From Limnohabitans sp. T6-5 (GTDB lineage Bacteria > Pseudomonadota > Gammaproteobacteria > Burkholderiales > Burkholderiaceae_C), in NCBI RefSeq assembly GCF_003063315.1, contig NZ_NERV01000001.1, positions 310,001 through 374,000 of the forward strand: a stretch of 64,000 nt of DNA, given 5' to 3'. Position numbers and translations under genes: made by a program. Positions 63,183-64,000 of the stretch are shown one piece after another. Position 1 is the first letter of the stretch, and every line of letters begins with the position of its first letter. The notes below the pieces were generated by a model. The model did no database searches, was not told the origin of the DNA, and saw nothing but the letters and a program-made list of their open reading frames with translations.

Positions 63183-63370
63183 CAGCGTTGTGCGTTGAGG
63201 GTTCAGTGTTTTGCGTTGAGCGTTGAGCGCTCAATGCCCAGTAAACACTCAACGCGCTTCCCAAAACACGCAAGACTCAACGCCTAACGCCTAACGCCTA
63301 ACGCCTAACGCCTAACGCCTAACGCCTAACGCCTAACGCCCAACGCCCAACGCCCAACGCCCAACGCTTA
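63183..63370. repeat. 7-bp repeat array D, converging inverted arms
   Basis: The left arm (about 63183-63229) has GCGTTGA-type units with interruptions. The right arm (about 63268-63369) has roughly thirteen consecutive units, first TAACGCC repeated about nine times and then CAACGCC, ending CAACGCTTAACC. It fills the gap between livF and the acyl-CoA dehydrogenase gene and ends 15 bases before that ATG. It is the largest of the four arrays. Confidence 0.95.
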
Positions 63371-63384
63371 ACCTTAAACATCCC

Positions 63385-64000
63385 ATGAACGCCTACCAAC
63401 CCCGAACCGACGACATGCAGTTTGTGTTGTCCCGCGTCTTGAACGCCCCCGCCCAGCTGCAAGCCCTGCCCGCCTTTGCCGAGGTGGACCCAGAGCTGAT
63501 GCAACAAGTGCTGGAGGAAGCAGGCAAGTTCGTAGGCGAAGTGATCGCCCCGCTCAACCGCGATGGCGACGAGATCGGTGCCCAATGGAAAGACGGCGTG
63601 GTCACCATGCCGCCGGGCTTCAAAGCAGCTTACCAATCTTTCTGGCAATCGGGCTGGCCCGCCTTGGCTGCCAGCGCCGAAGACGGCGGGCAAGGTCTGC
63701 CCAGTGTGCTCGAAGCCATGCTGTACGAAATGCTGAGCGCCGCCAACCACGGCTGGACCATGGCACCCGGCCTGCTGCATGGCGCTTACGAGTGCATCAA
63801 GCACCACGCCAGCGACGAACTGAAAGCGCACTATTTGGAGAAAGTGGCCACCGGCGAATGGCTGGCCACCATGTGCCTGACCGAGCCGCATGCCGGTTCT
63901 GACCTGGGTTTGGCCCGCACCAAGGCTGTGCCCCTGCCCGATGGCCAATACGCCGTCAGCGGCACGAAGATTTTCATCTCGGGCGGCGAACATGACCTGA
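63385..64000 (+). CDS. Acyl-CoA dehydrogenase (long FadE-type), C-terminus outside window
   Basis: The first ~205 residues from the ATG at 63385. The N-terminal domain opens MNAYQPRTDDMQFVLSRVLN, typical of the ~600-residue acyl-CoA dehydrogenases. QGLPSVLEAMLYEMLSAANH is near residue 108 and the FAD-binding MCLTEPHAGSDLGLARTKA near 165. The catalytic base lies beyond the window. Placed after the phenylpropanoid enzymes and transporter, it could oxidise dihydro (saturated) aryl-propanoyl-CoA to the propenoyl form, letting the pathway also use dihydroferulate-type acids. Confidence 0.88.
   Translation, partial: MNAYQPRTDDMQFVLSRVLNAPAQLQALPAFAEVDPELMQQVLEEAGKFVGEVIAPLNRDGDEIGAQWKDGVVTMPPGFKAAYQSFWQSGWPALAASAEDGGQGLPSVLEAMLYEMLSAANHGWTMAPGLLHGAYECIKHHASDELKAHYLEKVATGEWLATMCLTEPHAGSDLGLARTKAVPLPDGQYAVSGTKIFISGGEHDL

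Noticed and set aside
15790-63370. The 7-bp arrays as CRISPR arrays.
   Set aside because: Units are 7 bp, directly adjacent, with no unique spacers; arms are inverted; no cas genes are nearby.

Overview
This 64 kb window looks like the chromosome of a betaproteobacterium of the order Burkholderiales, probably family Comamonadaceae. The evidence is a high-GC, densely packed sequence, four Bug-type (TctC-like) periplasmic receptors, a protocatechuate 4,5-cleavage (lig/pmd) operon, and many short palindromic intergenic repeats. No rRNA, tRNA, insertion sequence, integrase or CRISPR array was seen. No gene-free stretch exceeds 300 bases. Nearly all genes serve catabolism and uptake of plant-derived compounds.

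Layout. (1) 1-9.6 kb: two FAD oxidoreductases (one cut by the window edge, one fused to a NIPSNAP module), a shikimate-dehydrogenase-like protein, a Gfo/Idh oxidoreductase, an IclR regulator, a xylose-isomerase-like TIM barrel, an acyl-CoA dehydrogenase and a CoA-transferase. The pathway is not recognised; an alicyclic or quinate/shikimate-type acid is a working guess. (2) 9.6-12.2 kb: a Bug receptor, an aroE homologue and a small membrane protein. (3) 12.2-20.9 kb: a minus-strand operon ligJ-ligK-bug-ligI-ligA-ligB-ligC-MFS for protocatechuate meta (4,5) cleavage, with a divergent LysR gene. (4) 20.9-29.1 kb: an AEC transporter, then a minus-strand operon gntR-livKHMGF-vanA-like Rieske oxygenase-ferredoxin, probably uptake and O-demethylation of a methoxylated aromatic acid that feeds protocatechuate. 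(5) 29.2-36.9 kb: a chromate transporter, then a partly lower-GC segment with a TetR-controlled HlyD/FtsX/ATPase exporter, a TonB-like protein, a rhodanese split from its signal peptide by a frameshift, and a truncated methyltransferase.

(6) 36.9-49.2 kb: an oxidative uronate/aldarate block. Uronate dehydrogenase, an SMP-30 lactonase, glucarate dehydratase, galactarate dehydratase, a 5-keto-4-deoxyglucarate aldolase and tartronate semialdehyde reductase form a complete route to glycerate plus pyruvate. It comes with a TRAP transporter, two Bug receptors and a FadR-type GntR regulator with a candidate operator in each promoter region. (7) 49.2-51.4 kb: a PhnA-like protein, a small unknown protein and a MATE pump. 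(8) 51.4-64 kb: an amidohydrolase facing a large operon of enoyl-CoA hydratase, feruloyl-CoA synthetase, thiolase, SDR dehydrogenase, hydroxybenzoyl-CoA-type thioesterase, a branched-chain-type ABC transporter (with a permease-ATPase fusion) and an acyl-CoA dehydrogenase running off the end. This fits CoA-dependent beta-oxidation of phenylpropanoids such as ferulate to vanillate.

Blocks 8, 4 and 3 chain together: ferulate to vanillate to protocatechuate to pyruvate and oxaloacetate. Block 6 handles pectin and hemicellulose uronates. The most unusual non-coding structures are four intergenic arrays of 7-bp units arranged as converging inverted repeats, plus at least three families of REP-like palindromes. 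All functional assignments come from reading the sequence; none was checked against a database.
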